Shown here one piece after another: positions 25,927 through 36,157 of a stretch of 64,000 nucleotides of DNA (positions are counted from its first letter, which is position 1; every line of letters begins with the position of its first letter). Position numbers and translations under genes: made by a program. This DNA comes from Roseiarcus sp963721905 (GTDB lineage: Bacteria > Pseudomonadota > Alphaproteobacteria > Rhizobiales > Beijerinckiaceae), in NCBI GenBank assembly GCA_963721905.1, contig CAVRMF010000001.1:1-64000 (forward strand), in the 5' to 3' direction. The notes under the pieces were generated by a model that ran no database searches, had not been told where the DNA came from, and saw nothing but the letters and a program-made list of their open reading frames with translations.

Positions 25927-27092
25927 GTGTCATCGTTTTTAACTTCAAGGCGTCCAACTGGGAGCAGATTTACGCAAACTCTTGGTCTCACTTCGCGGCC
26001 GGCCCGCGACACAGTCGGCGCCGCCCGGAAGCGCGAGGTCGAAGACCGGATCGCGTGGGTCGATTATGCGAAAGGTTGGTCGATCATCCTGGTCGTCACG
26101 ATGCACTCGGCTCTCGGCGTGGGCCTCGCCGTTGGCGAGCAGGGCTGGCTGCACGAAGTCGTCGCATTCGCGAAGCCCTTTCGCATGCCGGACTTCTTCC
26201 TCATAGCCGGACTGTTCGCGGGGCGCGCAGTCGACGGGCCGTGGCGCTCTTCATCGACCGCAAAGTGCTGCATTTCGTATACTTCTATGCGATCTGGCTG
26301 TTCATCGCGCTCGCGGTGAAGTCCCCGGAGCTCCATTTGTCCACACCGGCCGCTTTTCTTTCGGCCTATGCGTTCGGTTTCGTCGAGCCTTTCGGTTCAT
26401 TGTGGTTCATTCAATTGCTGCCAATTCTCTACTTCGCCACGCGATTGACGGAGAAGGTTCCTCTGCCGCTCGTCCTGGGGGTCGCGATCGCCGCGCACAT
26501 CCTGGCCGCATCGTTCCCTGAAGGAGGAAAATTCGCGATGGCGTCGAAACTGACTGGCTGGACAACGATCGACAGCTTTCTCTTATTCTTCGTCTACTTC
26601 TATTGCGGCTGCCATTTCCGAGACTGGATCTTCGCTTTCGCCGGATGGCTGAAGCGTCATTTTGAGGCGGCCATCATCGGCCTGATCTTATGGGCGGTCA
26701 TCGAAGAAATCGCCGTGATCCGCGCCCTGCCCGAAACGCCGGGCGCGACCCTTCTTTTCGGTCTGGCGGGAGGGGTTGCGGTGATTGCGGTCGCCGTCAT
26801 CCTCGACCGGGAGCGGCGGATGCGCTGGCTTGCCGTCTGCGGGCGAAATTCGCTCGTCATTTATCTGTCCTTTTTCGTGCCGATGGCGGCCGCGCGCACC
26901 GCGTTGATCAAGACCGGCTGGATTGCCGATACCGGCGCCATGTCGGCTCTCGTTGCGGCGGCGGCGGTCGCCGGGCCGCTCATCATGAGCGCGCTCGTTC
27001 GCGGCACCGTGCTCGAATTTCTTTATGTCCGCCCGTCCTGGGCCCGGCTTGAGCGGCGCGGCGACGCGAATCCGGCGCTCCAGGCGTCGTGA
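25927..27092 (+). pseudogene. Acyltransferase-3 family membrane protein, frameshifted
   Basis: The N-terminal block IAWVDYAKGWSIILVVTMHS, with its catalytic-type histidine, and RMPDFFLIAGLFAGR are typical of acyltransferase-3/OpgC-like proteins that acylate glycans at the membrane. The remaining membrane segments (FGSLWFIQLLPILYF, FFVYFYCGCHFRDW, GRNSLVIYLSFF) are in another frame. One nucleotide is missing at about 26241-26251: restoring a C in TGGCGCTCTTC gives WRLFIDRKVLHF. The GTG start at 25927 is uncertain. Conservation on both sides suggests a single indel. Confidence 0.8.
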
Positions 27093-27175
27093 AAGTCGGG
27101 CCTCCCGCGGTTTGTTAGCCTTAGGCCGACGTATCCTTTGCCTTGTGTTCTCCGTCGCGGCACAATTTCGGCGAC

Positions 27176-27246
27176 GGCCTCCTGGCGGAATGGCTACGCA
27201 GGGGACCGCAACCCTCGTATGGGGGTTCGATTCCCTTCCGAGGCCT
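27176..27246 (+). tRNA. tRNA-Cys-like element, possibly degenerate
   Basis: The sequence GGCCTCCTGGCGGAATGG is followed by CTACGCA, a central CCGCAAC loop and GGGGGTTCGATTCCC, ending CGAGGCC. Six of seven acceptor pairs form, and the T loop is canonical. Aligned to bacterial tRNA-Cys, the anticodon would be GCA. However, U33 is C, the anticodon stem has two mismatches, there is one extra base after the T arm, and no CCA is encoded. It is either a decayed tRNA or a real one hit by an indel. Confidence 0.4.
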
Positions 27247-27254
27247 CGGCGCGC

Positions 27255-28220
27255 TCAAGGCAGCGCGCTGCTCGCCTGAGCCGTCTTTTCTATGATGGGT
27301 TCGCCCCGTCTGCGCCGGGCCTCGTAGGCTTTCAGGTGGGCGTAAGCGATGCGCAGAAGCGAATGGCCGTTCGCTTTTGCGGCGCGGCGCAGGAGGTCGC
27401 CGAGGATCGCCTCCGCTTCGACCGCCTTTCCGTCTTCGATATCGCGCAGCATCGACGCGGTGATGGTCGAACCCGGCGCTTGAAGCGTCGCCAGTATCCG
27501 GTCCAGGAACGGCCGCCGCGCGGGAAAGCCCTCAGACGCCGCAATCGCGGCGCATTCATCGAGAAGTCCCGTGCTGAGATCTGAAGCGCCGGCGGCGACG
27601 ATGTCGCCGATCGCGGCGCGCATCAGGCAGGTGATGCCCGCGACCGCGGCGATGAAGATCCATTTCTCCCACATGTCCTGCCGGACCGCGTCGCTGAGCC
27701 GGGCGTCGAAACCGGCGCCCGACAGCGTCGAGGCGATCGCTTCGATCCGCGGCGACCGCGAGCTGTCGAGTTCGCCGAACGTCAGCGAGTGGAGGTCGTT
27801 GAGATGAACGATGCCGCCGTCGGCGTCGAGCGTCGCCGAGATTACGCAAAGGCCGCCGAGCAGGTGGTCCGGGCCGAAGCGATCGGCGAGGATATCGAAG
27901 TGCCGCATGCCGTTCAGGAGAGGCAGTATCGCCGTTCGCGGACCGACGGCCTTGGCAAAGGACGCCATCGCGCCATCGAGATCGTAGGCCTTGCAGCTGA
28001 GGAGGACGAGGTCGAAGGGGTCCTTGAGCCCGTCTTCCGTGACCGTCGGCGGCGCCGGCAGGTGGAAGTCGCCGAGGGGGCTCTTAATCGAAAGGCCGTG
28101 CTTCGCCAGTAACGCCGCGCGGCGCGGACGGACGAGAAACGTGACGTCGCGGCCCGCCTGCGCCAGCCGCCCGCCGAAATAGCCGCCGATTGCGCCGGCG
28201 CCGACAACGAGAGTCCTCAT
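27255..28220 (-). CDS. panE: 2-dehydropantoate 2-reductase
   Basis: This NADPH-dependent enzyme reduces ketopantoate to pantoate in pantothenate synthesis. It has 321 residues. The Rossmann motif is VVGAGAIGGYFGGRLAQAG at the N-terminus. The catalytic lysine lies in DMWEKWIFIAAVAG and the C-terminal helical domain has SMLRDIEDGKAVEAEAIL. It belongs to the ApbA/PanE family, whose members also include other ketoacid reductases. The MaoC-domain gene ends 13 nt upstream, so the two share a transcript. Confidence 0.87.
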   Translation of the reverse strand: MRTLVVGAGAIGGYFGGRLAQAGRDVTFLVRPRRAALLAKHGLSIKSPLGDFHLPAPPTVTEDGLKDPFDLVLLSCKAYDLDGAMASFAKAVGPRTAILPLLNGMRHFDILADRFGPDHLLGGLCVISATLDADGGIVHLNDLHSLTFGELDSSRSPRIEAIASTLSGAGFDARLSDAVRQDMWEKWIFIAAVAGITCLMRAAIGDIVAAGASDLSTGLLDECAAIAASEGFPARRPFLDRILATLQAPGSTITASMLRDIEDGKAVEAEAILGDLLRRAAKANGHSLLRIAYAHLKAYEARRRRGEPIIEKTAQASSALP

Positions 28221-28233
28221 CGCGCTTGCCTCT

Positions 28234-28707
28234 TCATTGCGGCGCGCTCGCCGCGCGGCGCGGAACGACGAGGTTGGCCGTCAGGATCTGCACCAGAGCG
28301 CCCCTCTGGTTCCGCGTTTCGCTTTTGAGCGTCGCCATCCCGCGGTTTGGCCGCGAACGGGATGGCGTGATTTCCATGACCTCGCTCGTCACCTGGAGCA
28401 CGTCGCCTGGCCTTGTCGGCTTCGGCCATACGACCTCGCCGCCCGCGCCGATAATGCCGCCGGCAATCGGGGCGCCGCCAGTGACGAGCAGCTTCATGGT
28501 GACCGCCGCCACATGCCAGCCGCTGGCGGCGAGGCCGCCAAAGAACGTGTCCTCGGCGGCCTGCTCGTCGAGGTGGAAAGGCTGCGGATCGAACTCGCGG
28601 GCGAAGGCCTTGATCTGATCGGCCCCGATCGCATGCGTCCCGCTGACAAAGCGCTGCCCCACGTGCAGGTCGTCGAGATAAAGGAGGTCGGAATCCGTGC
28701 GGGTCAC
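28234..28707 (-). CDS. MaoC-like hydratase/dehydratase
   Basis: This 157-residue hot-dog fold protein resembles (R)-specific enoyl-CoA hydratases. It has the R-hydratase-type block FAREFDPQPFHLDEQAA, whose D and H are the catalytic pair, then FGGLAASGWHVAAVTMKL and RPGDVL. The start is the GTG at 28707, with GAGGAGC 9 nt upstream; the longer frame is dismissed. R-enoyl-CoA hydratases can feed beta-oxidation intermediates into PHA, which would fit the phasins, but the substrate is not shown by the sequence. Confidence 0.83.
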   Translation of the reverse strand: MTRTDSDLLYLDDLHVGQRFVSGTHAIGADQIKAFAREFDPQPFHLDEQAAEDTFFGGLAASGWHVAAVTMKLLVTGGAPIAGGIIGAGGEVVWPKPTRPGDVLQVTSEVMEITPSRSRPNRGMATLKSETRNQRGALVQILTANLVVPRRAASAPQ

Positions 28708-29037
28708 GATCGCTGCTCCTCGAATTGCGCCGTTATCTCGGTCCGCAGGACGGGCGGCTGAGGCCAAGTCTAATGGCGCCGCCGCCTGGCGCGCCAGCCC
28801 GTGCGAGCCGGCGGGGTTAGCATTCCAGCGCGATCGCAAGCTTGATGTTAGCTATGCCGGCGAATGGTCATCGACATATATCACTCACTGTAAATGTAAT
28901 ACTGTGCCGATGCGGTCGCTTGGTAGAATTATGGCGATTTCGGAGCGCTGTGCTAGCGTGCCTAGCGCGTTATTGACTGCGCGAGGCGCCGGCCTCCGGA
29001 CCGCGGTTCGATCGAAAATCGCTTGGGGACTGCGAAA
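28708..29037. promoter_or_regulatory. Divergent promoter region, maoC-panE / cyclase
   Basis: These 330 nt separate two divergent transcription units and contain no supported gene. The central part (28840-28925) is AT-richer than its surroundings (for example CATCGACATATATCACTC), as expected for promoters. I cannot define -35 or -10 boxes with confidence. Confidence 0.35.
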
Positions 29038-32000
29038 GTGAGCGCTAACGATCGAGCGACCCCCTCAGTACCGGCCTCGCCTTCAGGCGAGCGCCGTCAG
29101 GTGACAGCGCTATTCGCGGACATGGTCGGCTTTACCGCGATTTCCGAGCGGCTCGGCGAGGAACGCTCCTACGCGCTTATCCGGACGGTGGTTGAAGCAA
29201 TGGCCGCCGCGGTGCAGGAGCAAGGCGGGTCGGTCCAGGACTTCACCGGCGACGGAATTATGGCTCTATTCGGCGTGCCCGACGCGCTGGAGAACGGGCC
29301 GCTTCTCGCGTGTCGTGCAGCATTGCTGATCCACGAACGCCTCGCCGCGATCACGCCCGCCATCGAGGCCAAGCATGGGGTGCGGCCGCGGATGCGGATC
29401 GCGATCAATTCCGGACCTGTTGTGGTCACCGACATTCTCGGGCGTGGCGCTGGTCCGACCGCCTTGGGCGACATGGTGAACCTGGCGTCGCGACTGCAAG
29501 CTCTCGCTGAACCCGGCGGTGTGGTTCTGAGCGAAGCCACGTATGGCCTCGTCGAAGGGTTTGTCGAAGCGACCTTCTCCGGGTCTCACGCGATCAAGGG
29601 GAAGGCGGAGCCGCAGAAGATCTGGCGCCTCGATTCTATTCGCGAGGGCGCGACGCGGTTCGATGTCGCCGTGAGGCATGGCTTGACCGCCTATGTCGGG
29701 CGCGAGCGTGAACTGGAGATTTTGCAGCGCGGATTTGCTTCGGCGCGCAGTCGCCTTCGCGCCATTGACATCGTCGCCGAGGCGGGAATGGGCAAATCGC
29801 GATTGTTGTATGAATTTCGCGGGCGCGCGACGGATGCAAAGGCTACCATTCTCTCGGGAAACTGTTCCGCCGTGGGCCGCCATACCCCTTTCCTGCCCTT
29901 CATCGAGGTTGTGCGAGCTTCTTTCGGGGTGAAGGCGGGAGAGGCCGAGCCCGAAATCGTGAAGAAGCTCGAGACCGGGCTGAACGCGATCGGGCTGAAC
30001 AGCCCCGAAAATCTCGGTTTGCTGCTCAATCTGCTTGGTCTTGCGCCGCCTCCGGGCGCGCTCGCAGGGCTTGACGGCATGCTGATCGGCCTGCGGACTC
30101 GCGACCTGCTCCTGCGGATGCTGGAAGCCCTATGCCGTCTCTCGCCCGTGGCCCTGCTGATCGAAGACCTGCATTGGATCGACAGCGTGTCGCAGGAGTT
30201 GCTCGGTCAGATCGTCGAGAAGGCAGCCAAACTGCACCTGCTTGTCGTGCACACCCGCCGGCCGGACTACGAACCGGCTTGGCTGGCCACGCCCGGGGTG
30301 GAGACTTTGGTGCTGGAGCGTCTGCCAGAGCCCGATGTCCGTCGGCTTGTCCAGATGCGGCTTGGCGTCGACATTCTGCCTGAGGGTTTGGCGCGACGAG
30401 TGACCGAAAGGGCCGAAGGCAATGCGCTGTTCGCCGAGGAGATTTTGAGTTTCCTCAGTCAGCGCGGCGCCCTGCGCGTCGACGGCCGGAGCGTGGAGTT
30501 CGACGCCGGCGCCGCCGCGGCCGCTCTTCCCGTCAGCCTGCAAGGGCTCTTGTCCGCACGCGTCGATCGGCTCGCCCCGCGGGACCGCTCGCTCCTGCAA
30601 GCCGCCGCGGCGATCGGCAGACAGTTCGATCCGACCTTGCTGGCGGCGGTGGCGAATGACGGAAAGAGCGTCGATGCGCGGCTTGCGACGATGACGGCTC
30701 TCGATCTGCTCTATCCCGAAGCCAACTCCAGCGTCTATTCATTCAAGCATGCGCTGGTGAGAGACACCGTCTATCAAAGTCTGCTGACAGAGCCCCGATC
30801 GGCCCTGCACATGAAAATCGCGGAGGAAATCGAGCGACGCAGCAGCAATCGCTTGCCCGAGGTCGCCGAGGCGCTCGCTTACCACTTCGGCCAGACCAAT
30901 CGCGCTGACAAAGCTTTCACCTATCTCGCCATGGCCGGCGTGAAGAGCCTCGGCGTCTATTCGCTGGACGAGGCTGACCAGTACTTCGCCGCTGCGGTTG
31001 CACTGATCGACAGGGAGCCGGATTGCGCCACGGATTTGCAGGTCGCGGACCTGCTGGTCGACTATGCGATGTGCTTGAACATTTCCTTGAAGCTGAAGCC
31101 GATCATCGACATTGTGACCCGTTTCCGATCGAGGCTCGATCGGCTGGGGGATAGCCACCAGCGCATTCTCATTCTGCATCACTACGTGACGACCCTGGTT
31201 TGGTCGTCAAAATTCAAGGAGGCGGAGCAGGCGCAGCGCGATCTCTCCGCGATGGCTTCGAGGCTTGAAGACGCGAGGTCAAAAGCTTACGCGCTCGCTA
31301 CCGGCCTCACAGTGTCGACGCACGCCGCGCCGAAGCCCCTCGACGTCATCAGGGCGGAAAGTCGCGAGGCCCTTGCAGCTGCGGTGAGCATTGACGACGC
31401 CTACCTTCAGAACTTCATTCTGGCAGGCATCGGTTGGGATGAGTTGAATTGGGGACGGATCACGGACGCCCGTCAGGCGGCGGACGAGCTCATGGCTGCA
31501 GGACGTCGAATGAACGATCCGAGATCGATGGGCTATGCCATGGCGCTGAAAGCGCTGGTGGCGCTGATGCATGACGACTATGCGGCGGCGTTGAACTATG
31601 CCGACGAAAGCATAAGCATCTCGCGGGCTCCTTTCGAATTGGAGACCGCCAACAGCGCCCGGAACGCCGCGCTCGTCCTGCTCAGACGGCCTGAGGCTCT
31701 GGTCTCGGTGCGGGAATACATGGACAAATGCATGAGAAACGAGTGGCGCCTGCTCTACAGCGGACCAGACGACCTCTGGGGCGTGGCGCTCATTCTAAGC
31801 GGCGAAATCGGCAAGGGCGTTCGCTATATGAAGCAGGCGATCGGCAGACGCGAAAGCGAAGGCTATCGAGGTTCAGCGGACTGGTGCCGGATGTTCTTGT
31901 GCGAGATTTATCTCCTCCTGATGTCCGGCGGCAGGAGGCCATCCGCGCGCGTGTTGGCGAAGAATTTTCTGGCCCTGGCGAAGATTAGGGTAACGGCGCA

Positions 32001-32229
32001 AAGAGAGATCTTCGCAATGATCCGCAAAGTGCAGAACAACCCGCAATTTGACCGGGACGGTCATTTCATCGCCCGTTGCGAGATGATCCTCGGGCTCGTC
32101 TACAGGGCAAAGAAGCAGCGCGCGCGGGCGATTGAGCATCTGACCGAGGCGCGACGGATCACCTCGCAATTTGGACCCTCTCCGATGCTGTCGCGGATCG
32201 AGTCCACGCTGTCCGAGTTGCGGGCGTGA
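29038..32229 (+). CDS. Class III adenylate/guanylate cyclase with ATPase and TPR-like regions
   Basis: This 1063-residue signalling protein has three parts. Residues 20-200 form a class III cyclase domain with ALFADMVGFTAISERLG and DFTGDGIMALFGVP (metal-binding aspartates), and LGDMVNLASRLQALA, which holds the catalytic Asn and Arg. Residues 220-560 form an STAND/AAA-type ATPase with the P-loop AEAGMGKSRLLYE (about 248) and Walker B VALLIEDLHWIDS (about 374). The remaining 450 residues are helical, TPR-like repeats. The design suggests a regulated nucleotide signalling switch. GTG at 29038 with GGGGA upstream is preferred to the TTG at 29023. Confidence 0.88.
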   Translation: MSANDRATPSVPASPSGERRQVTALFADMVGFTAISERLGEERSYALIRTVVEAMAAAVQEQGGSVQDFTGDGIMALFGVPDALENGPLLACRAALLIHERLAAITPAIEAKHGVRPRMRIAINSGPVVVTDILGRGAGPTALGDMVNLASRLQALAEPGGVVLSEATYGLVEGFVEATFSGSHAIKGKAEPQKIWRLDSIREGATRFDVAVRHGLTAYVGRERELEILQRGFASARSRLRAIDIVAEAGMGKSRLLYEFRGRATDAKATILSGNCSAVGRHTPFLPFIEVVRASFGVKAGEAEPEIVKKLETGLNAIGLNSPENLGLLLNLLGLAPPPGALAGLDGMLIGLRTRDLLLRMLEALCRLSPVALLIEDLHWIDSVSQELLGQIVEKAAKLHLLVVHTRRPDYEPAWLATPGVETLVLERLPEPDVRRLVQMRLGVDILPEGLARRVTERAEGNALFAEEILSFLSQRGALRVDGRSVEFDAGAAAAALPVSLQGLLSARVDRLAPRDRSLLQAAAAIGRQFDPTLLAAVANDGKSVDARLATMTALDLLYPEANSSVYSFKHALVRDTVYQSLLTEPRSALHMKIAEEIERRSSNRLPEVAEALAYHFGQTNRADKAFTYLAMAGVKSLGVYSLDEADQYFAAAVALIDREPDCATDLQVADLLVDYAMCLNISLKLKPIIDIVTRFRSRLDRLGDSHQRILILHHYVTTLVWSSKFKEAEQAQRDLSAMASRLEDARSKAYALATGLTVSTHAAPKPLDVIRAESREALAAAVSIDDAYLQNFILAGIGWDELNWGRITDARQAADELMAAGRRMNDPRSMGYAMALKALVALMHDDYAAALNYADESISISRAPFELETANSARNAALVLLRRPEALVSVREYMDKCMRNEWRLLYSGPDDLWGVALILSGEIGKGVRYMKQAIGRRESEGYRGSADWCRMFLCEIYLLLMSGGRRPSARVLAKNFLALAKIRVTAQREIFAMIRKVQNNPQFDRDGHFIARCEMILGLVYRAKKQRARAIEHLTEARRITSQFGPSPMLSRIESTLSELRA

Positions 32230-32257
32230 AAATCCGTTTGTCGAAGCTGGGACCGGT

Positions 32258-33798
32258 TTACGCCGCCTTGGTCTTGGACCCCGCGGGCTCCGCCCGGGCA
32301 GGGGGATCCAGCACCGGCCGGCGCATCTTGGGGGGACGAGCTCCGCGTATCGGCCCAACCGCTGCTCATAGAGCCAGCTGTAGAATTTCGGCAGATCGCT
32401 CGAGCGCCCCTCGTGATAGAGGCGAAATTGGGAATCGGACGCGAGCATCTTCCGGATGCGACGAAGCTCGCGCAAGTAGAGTTGCGTGCTGAGCGAACGT
32501 AACGCGTGCGCAATGCGGATCATCCTCGGCTGTCGGGTGTTCAGCCGACGAAGCATCATCCCGGGGGAAGCAGCAGCGTTGGTCAATTCGATCACTTTAT
32601 CGTAGTAGGTCAGCGGGTCGTAATGTTTGAGCGTAATCGCAAGATACGGATTGTAGTAAAACGACAAGGGCAGAGATTCGAGGATACGCCCGTTTCGCCG
32701 CATCTGATCGTAGAGGGGCGTCTCGCCATAGGGCGTCGGAATATTGATCGTCGGAAAAACCCCGGGCGTTCTTTGGATGAACTCCTTCGTGAGCGTTGTC
32801 CAGTCGCCGCCGTCGGCGATGTCGGCCCCGAACAGGAAATTCGCTTGCAGACCGGGCACATACTGACCAAGCAGGTCAAACTGGGCGATCACCGCCTCGA
32901 GCTTGTCGCGGCCGAAGCGCTGTCCGGTGCCCGCCTTGGCGGAATATTCGGTCCAGGATTCAACGCCTGGCGCCGCGTAGTAGCAGTTGCTCTCCGCCAG
33001 ACGCGGGAGTCGCGCCGGCTTCAGGATCGAAAGCGAGCTTTCCATCAGGTAGCGGTTGCGACGGCCGCGCGGGATTTTGTCGATGACGTCCATCGTGCTG
33101 TCGAAGCGTATGGCAAAATTCGGATCGTGATAGGCCATCATGACTTGCGGGAAGTTTTCCGACAGGAACGTCAAATCGGCGAACAGCTGGTCTCGATCGA
33201 GCGTGACGTATTTCGAATTCCAGTCGACGCAAAAGTCGCAATCGTAGGGACATCCGATGCTCGACAGCATCGGGACTGTGCTCGCGGCCTGGGGCCGGCC
33301 TTTATGGAAGGCGGACAATTTGATGTAGGGCAGACGCTCTTCGACCGTCGGAAACTCCGTCGGCGCGTGGGCGCCGGAGACGATGGCGGGCGGATCGACC
33401 CGGCCGCGCAGGATGTCGTCGAGAAGCTCTCGGTCGCACTCGCGCACGACAATGTCGAAAAACCGGCTGCAGTCCGTCGGAAAGGACCGCGCGTGCGGCC
33501 CGCCGGCGACCGTCAGCGTTCCCCGACGCCTGAGGGCCGTCGCAATCGCATAGGCGAGCGCGCAGGATTGCGTGTATGCGCTGACAAACACGATGTCGAC
33601 GTCGTCGGGTAGCAGTTTGAGCGGTTCCTCCTGGCCCCAGTAAGTGCGGTAATGGACATGATGCCCCAACTGGCTGCACCAGACCGCGATCGTCTGGGGC
33701 ATGATCCCCATGAACTGCTTGCGGAAGTAATCGCCGTAGGCGTCCCTGCCTCCGCCCGGCCCTCGGTCGTGCAGGAGTTCGAGAATGGCGACGCGCAT
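32258..33798 (-). pseudogene. B12-binding radical SAM protein, C-terminal frameshift
   Basis: The N-terminus (about 1-140) is a cobalamin-binding-like domain (VDIVFVSAYTQSCALAYA, TVAGGPHARSFP). A radical SAM core follows, with a CxxxCxxC cluster at C183, C187 and C190 (GCPYDCDFC). Product and substrate are unknown. In the raw frame the gene runs through into the convergent cyclase gene to 31873. Adding one C to the C6 run (plus-strand G6 at 32330-32335) gives an ending MRRPVLDPPARAEPAG and a TAA at 32258-32260, 28 nt clear of the cyclase stop. The start is ATG at 33798. Confidence 0.8.
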
Positions 33799-34010
33799 GG
33801 AGAAGCCCCCAGATGGCCGAATAGTTCCTGCAGAAAGGCGTAACGTCAAGGGAGCCCACGGGAACTCGATCGCGATTAGCGCCGCGTCGTCGATCTGTGA
33901 TCGTCATGAGGACTTCGGCCCCCATTCGAACCTGAGAGCGCCGACGCGTGCGCCAGGAGGGGCGCGGGCGGAAAGGACGCTCGCGGGTCGATCCGTTCGC
34001 GACGGAAATC

Positions 34011-35009
34011 TTAGAGGGCGATCCCCTTCTCCTTCGCCAGCGCCTTCAGCGAGACGTTCGGCCGCGCGCCGAGGTGCTGGATGATCTCGGCTGCGGCGAG
34101 CGCGCCAAGGCGCCCGCATGTGGTCATGTCGGCGCCCCGCGCAAGGCCGGCGAGGAAGCCCGCGGCGAACATGTCGCCGGCGCCGGTCGTGTCGACGAGT
34201 TTGGCGATCGGGAACGCAGGCGCTTCCCAGGTCGCCTCGCCCTCGACCACGATGCAGCCTTTCTCCGAGCGGGTGACGATGCCGAGCACACCCTCGTCGC
34301 GCAGCGCGTCGAGCGCCTCGTCGAAATGCGGCGTCTCGTAGAGCGACAGGATCTCGTCGGTGTTGGCGAAGATCGTGTCGACCGTTTTCGAGCGCATGAG
34401 GTCGATGAATTCGCCGCGGAAGCGGTCGACGCAGAACGAATCCGACAAGGTCAGCGCCACCCGCCGGCCCGCCTGCCGCGCGATCAGCCCCGCCTTCTGG
34501 AAGGCGGATTTGGCCGCCGGGCGGTCCCACATATAGCCTTCGAGATAGATCACTTTCGCCGCGCGCACGAGCGCCTCGTCGACGTCGGGCGGCGAGAGAT
34601 AGGAGCTCGCGCCGAGGTAGGTGTTCATCGTGCGCTCGCCTTCCGGCGTCACATAGATGAAACAGCGTCCGGTCGCGGGCCCATGCGCCGCCGGCGGGGT
34701 CGAAAAGGCGACGCCGGTCGAGCGGATGTCGGCGATGAACGTATCGCCGAGCGGATCGTGCTTCACCTTGCCGATATAGGCGCCGCCGACTCCGAACGAG
34801 GCGACGCCGACGATGGTGTTGGCCGCCGAGCCGCCCGAGATGACGCGCGGATCGATGCGCGCCGCATAGAGCGCTTCGGCGCGATCCTGGTCGATGAGAT
34901 TCATTGCGCCCTTCACCATGTCCTGGGCCTCGAGATAGGCGTCGTCCGCGTAAGCCAGAATGTCGACCAGCGAATTGCCCAGTCCCAGAACCTCGATTTT
35001 CGTTCTCAT
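34011..35009 (-). CDS. PfkB family sugar/nucleoside kinase (adenosine-kinase-like)
   Basis: This ribokinase-fold kinase has 332 residues. The N-terminal block VLGLGNSLVDILAYADD, the substrate motif SGGSAANTIVGVASFG and the catalytic LVDTTGAGDMFAAGFLAGL (anion hole and base Asp) place it among adenosine kinase/PfkB proteins. The substrate is probably a nucleoside or sugar; adenosine is favoured by resemblance, not proven. Start ATG at 35009. It is followed upstream by an SDR gene on the same strand 68 nt away. Confidence 0.87.
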   Translation of the reverse strand: MRTKIEVLGLGNSLVDILAYADDAYLEAQDMVKGAMNLIDQDRAEALYAARIDPRVISGGSAANTIVGVASFGVGGAYIGKVKHDPLGDTFIADIRSTGVAFSTPPAAHGPATGRCFIYVTPEGERTMNTYLGASSYLSPPDVDEALVRAAKVIYLEGYMWDRPAAKSAFQKAGLIARQAGRRVALTLSDSFCVDRFRGEFIDLMRSKTVDTIFANTDEILSLYETPHFDEALDALRDEGVLGIVTRSEKGCIVVEGEATWEAPAFPIAKLVDTTGAGDMFAAGFLAGLARGADMTTCGRLGALAAAEIIQHLGARPNVSLKALAKEKGIAL

Positions 35010-35077
35010 CGCGCCCCTCAGTGTTTCGCGGGCGCCGTCCTTGCATTGGCGGGAGGCGAGGTCAATCCGCGCGACGG

Positions 35078-35923
35078 CTACGCTTTCAGCCCCAGCCGCT
35101 TCGCGACCATCGTGTCGACCATGCGCTTCGGCAGGGTTGTGACCACCAGGTTCTGAATCGGATTTGGCGTCACTGTGTACCGCGTCTTCGGCCTAACGGC
35201 AGTGAGCGCGGTCTTCACCGCTTCGCCGATCCGCTCCGGCGGCAGGCCTGCCTTGCCCATGGAAATCATGGCGCGCTTCATCCGTTCGAGCGAGGGCGCA
35301 TAAGGGCTGTTGGCGAATGGCGTGACGTCGACCGCGTCAGCCTTGTCCCAAATGGGCGTCGCCACCGCGCCCGGCGCGACAATGATCACGTCGATCCCAA
35401 AGATCATCAGCTCGCGGCGCAGCAATTCCGACATCCCCTCGAGCCCGAATTTCGACGCGTGATAGGCGCCGTTGAACGGCCAGGCGATCCTTCCCCCGAC
35501 CGAGGAGATCATCACGATGCGACCGGGCGCGCCTTTGCGCGAGCGGTCGACGCCAAGCAACGGCGCGAACGCCTGGGTGACGATGAGCGGGCCAGCGAGG
35601 TTGATCGCGATCTGGCGCTCGAAGTCCTCGATCTTGAGGGTGAGCAGGGGCCCGGGCACGGCGACGCCCGCATTGTTGACGAGACCGGACAGCATCTCAC
35701 CCGCAAGGGCCGCTTCGACTTGCTTCGCGCCTGCCGCGACCGCCGCCTCGTCGGTCACGTCGAAGATCAGCGGCGTGAAGTTCGCGCCGAACTCTTTCGT
35801 CAGCCGCTCCGCGTCAGCCTGCTTGCGGACGCTGCCGAAGACGCGAAATCCGCTCGCGACGAGAACTTTGACGCAGCCCCAGCCGATGCCGGTGGATACG
35901 CCCGTGACGACGACCGATTGCAT
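35078..35923 (-). CDS. Short-chain dehydrogenase/reductase
   Basis: This is a classical SDR of 281 residues. The cofactor site is VVVTGVSTGIGWGCVKVL, the NNAG motif is VNNAGVAVPG, and the active site is SSVGG with YHASKFGLEGMSE (Tyr and Lys). The length and the C-terminal tail are like those of retinol/17-beta-hydroxysteroid dehydrogenase-type SDRs. The substrate is not known. Start ATG at 35923. It is divergent from the Rieske-FAD gene. Confidence 0.87.
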   Translation of the reverse strand: MQSVVVTGVSTGIGWGCVKVLVASGFRVFGSVRKQADAERLTKEFGANFTPLIFDVTDEAAVAAGAKQVEAALAGEMLSGLVNNAGVAVPGPLLTLKIEDFERQIAINLAGPLIVTQAFAPLLGVDRSRKGAPGRIVMISSVGGRIAWPFNGAYHASKFGLEGMSELLRRELMIFGIDVIIVAPGAVATPIWDKADAVDVTPFANSPYAPSLERMKRAMISMGKAGLPPERIGEAVKTALTAVRPKTRYTVTPNPIQNLVVTTLPKRMVDTMVAKRLGLKA

Positions 35924-36157
35924 TGAGTGGCCCTTCTTCCAAAGTTCACGAAGAGCTATGATAACGCGACGACCAAGGGCGTCTTGTCAAAACCGCCGAC
36001 GGGGCATATTTCCCGCGCCCACTGGGTTCGAGCGAAGATTTGGCTCAAACCGCCATGCGCCCGTCTCTTTGATGTTGAAATCTGAAAACTTGCCGGGCGC
36101 GACGAGGCTCGTCGATCCGAGGGCGCATGCGGCGAAGGACAGCCGAAGGAGGGAGGA

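Noticed and set aside
31873..32257. C-terminal extension of the radical SAM protein into the cyclase gene
   Set aside because: It is out-of-frame, Pro/Arg-rich sequence antisense to a conserved gene. A homopolymer indel explains it.
32506..33612. Plus-strand frame of 368 codons
   Set aside because: It is antisense to the radical SAM gene and has no recognisable motif.
33948..35156. Plus-strand frame of 402 codons
   Set aside because: It is antisense to the PfkB kinase, whose DTTGAGD motif and full length are intact.
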